Shown here: piece after piece, positions 5,790-6,474 of the stretch
How the letters are laid out: each line of letters opens with the position of its first letter
How positions within the stretch are numbered: position 1 is the stretch's first letter
NCBI GenBank assembly: GCA_022822245.1
Contig: JAJECB010000326.1
Location: 1 to 6,474, forward strand
Reading direction: 5' to 3'
DNA: 6,474 nucleotides
Source of the DNA: Gammaproteobacteria bacterium
Lineage (GTDB): Bacteria; Pseudomonadota; Gammaproteobacteria; HK1
Program-made: the position numbers and the translations under genes
The notes under the pieces: generated by a model
Told to the model about the DNA's origin: nothing
The model's database searches: none
What the model saw: the letters and a program-made list of their open reading frames with translations, nothing else

Positions 5790-6474
5790 TCACATCCTCC
5801 TGAGCACCCAGACCACCTTGCCGACGACGTGGACCTCCTCGCCGAGCGCGGCGTAGGGGGCGTAGGCGGGGTTGGCGGACAGCAGTCGCAGGCGCGCCTC
5901 GCCCGGGACCCTCTCGACGCGCTTGACGACGAGGCCGGTGCCGTCGAAGAGCACGAAGAGCTCGCCGGTGGCGGGTCTTCGCCTTGCGGTGTCGACCAGC
6001 AGCCGGTCGCCCTCGCGCATCTCGGGCTCCATGGAGTCGCCACGCACGCGCAGGATGCGCAGCGTCTCGGGATTCGCATCGCCCTCGTGGCGCACCATCG
6101 CCTCGGGGAGATACCACCTTGCGCGCTCCTCGGTGATTTCATCCGCGACGGCGCCGCCGCCGGCCGCCGCCTCGACCTCCATCTCGGAGATGGGGACGAG
6201 CGGGGCGTCGGGGTGGGCGCGGGGGCCGTAGCTTCGGGTGCGCGACTGCGGCTTGCGGGGGGGCACCGCCGCGTGGCGGAGCGCGGCGGGGTCGCAGCCG
6301 AGGAGGGTCGCGAGGGCTTCGGAGTCCTGGAACCCGAGGACCTTCGGCATCCCGCGCACGAGGTACTGCTGGAGGTAGGTCTTGTTGCGCCCGATGGCGG
6401 TCGAGGCGCGGGCCATGGTGAGGTCGTTCTGCCGGAGAAGGTCTCGGAGACGTTCTCGCACGGGGTCGCTGGTC
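5790..6474 (-). CDS. S24/LexA-like helix-turn-helix transcriptional repressor, 5' end at or just beyond the window edge
   Basis: The protein has at least 223 residues (numbered from a GTG at 6461). An N-terminal helix-turn-helix of the XRE type covers about 1-62, with TMARASTAIGRNKTYLQQYL as its core. A basic proline-rich linker follows (66-85), then a C-terminal S24 peptidase domain (about 90-220). GDSM at 141-144 carries the candidate catalytic Ser143, and VVK at 178-180 the candidate Lys180. An EAAAGGGA stretch (97-104) has an Ala-Gly bond at 100-101 where LexA/CI-type repressors are cut. This suggests a repressor that can inactivate itself after DNA damage, although many S24 relatives are not proven to cleave. 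The frame stays open past the GTG to the edge (T-S-D-P before it). There is no ribosome binding site before the GTG, and the edge base G could be the last base of an ATG. The true start is therefore probably 1-2 bases outside. Its targets are unknown. Its GC content is higher than that of the defence genes. Confidence 0.88.
   Translation of the reverse strand, partial: TSDPVRERLRDLLRQNDLTMARASTAIGRNKTYLQQYLVRGMPKVLGFQDSEALATLLGCDPAALRHAAVPPRKPQSRTRSYGPRAHPDAPLVPISEMEVEAAAGGGAVADEITEERARWYLPEAMVRHEGDANPETLRILRVRGDSMEPEMREGDRLLVDTARRRPATGELFVLFDGTGLVVKRVERVPGEARLRLLSANPAYAPYAALGEEVHVVGKVVWVLRRM

Noticed and set aside
5653..6117. Upstream extension of the DUF2188 frame into the repressor gene
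   Set aside because: The extension is an Arg/Gly/Ala-rich shadow of the repressor. The AAGGAG at 5659-5664 marks the real start at 5652.
1..6474. CRISPR array, tRNA or rRNA genes
   Set aside because: No spaced repeat series, cloverleaf-like segment or rRNA-like conserved stretch was seen; the only tandem repeat is the 16-bp pair at 4411-4442.

Overview
The window comes from a high-GC bacterium. The style of the S24 repressor and the DUF2188 protein suggests a proteobacterium, possibly an alphaproteobacterium, but that is inference. Apart from an insertion-sequence end at the far left, every convincing gene lies on the minus strand, so the window is best read from right to left.

From the right edge there is an S24/LexA-like repressor with a helix-turn-helix (5790 to the edge). 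Its 5' end probably lies a base or two outside the window. A 137-base gap follows, holding a GC-rich hairpin. Next comes a small DUF2188-type protein of 78 residues with an excellent ribosome binding site (5416-5652). Thirty-one bases further on is a 314-residue TIR-domain protein with an intact catalytic-type glutamate and a distinct C-terminal domain (4440-5384). A 16-bp tandem repeat carrying two TGACGTCA palindromes overlaps the TIR stop codon. A non-coding gap of about 250 bases with a spaced inverted repeat then leads into one very large gene (91-4188). This gene encodes a single-chain restriction-modification enzyme with an Mrr-type nuclease, an SF2 helicase/translocase, a coupler, an N6-adenine methyltransferase and a target recognition region, the Type ISP order.

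The left 140 bases are the right-hand end of an IS66-family element on the plus strand: the last 44 codons of its transposase and a terminal repeat ending in TTAC (GTAA read inward). The element is inserted inside the 3' part of the restriction-modification gene. The exact junction is at 140/141. The last 16 codons and the stop of the enzyme's reading frame are insertion-sequence DNA, so the end of its target recognition region has been cut off.

Taken together this is a small defence island: a one-protein restriction-modification system next to a TIR (probable NAD-consuming) protein and a small DUF2188 partner, with a mobile element that has probably crippled the restriction-modification enzyme. 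The repressor at the right has a visibly higher GC content than the defence genes and may be the resident chromosome bordering the island. The least described part is the DUF2188-TIR gene pair and the TIR protein's C-terminal domain.
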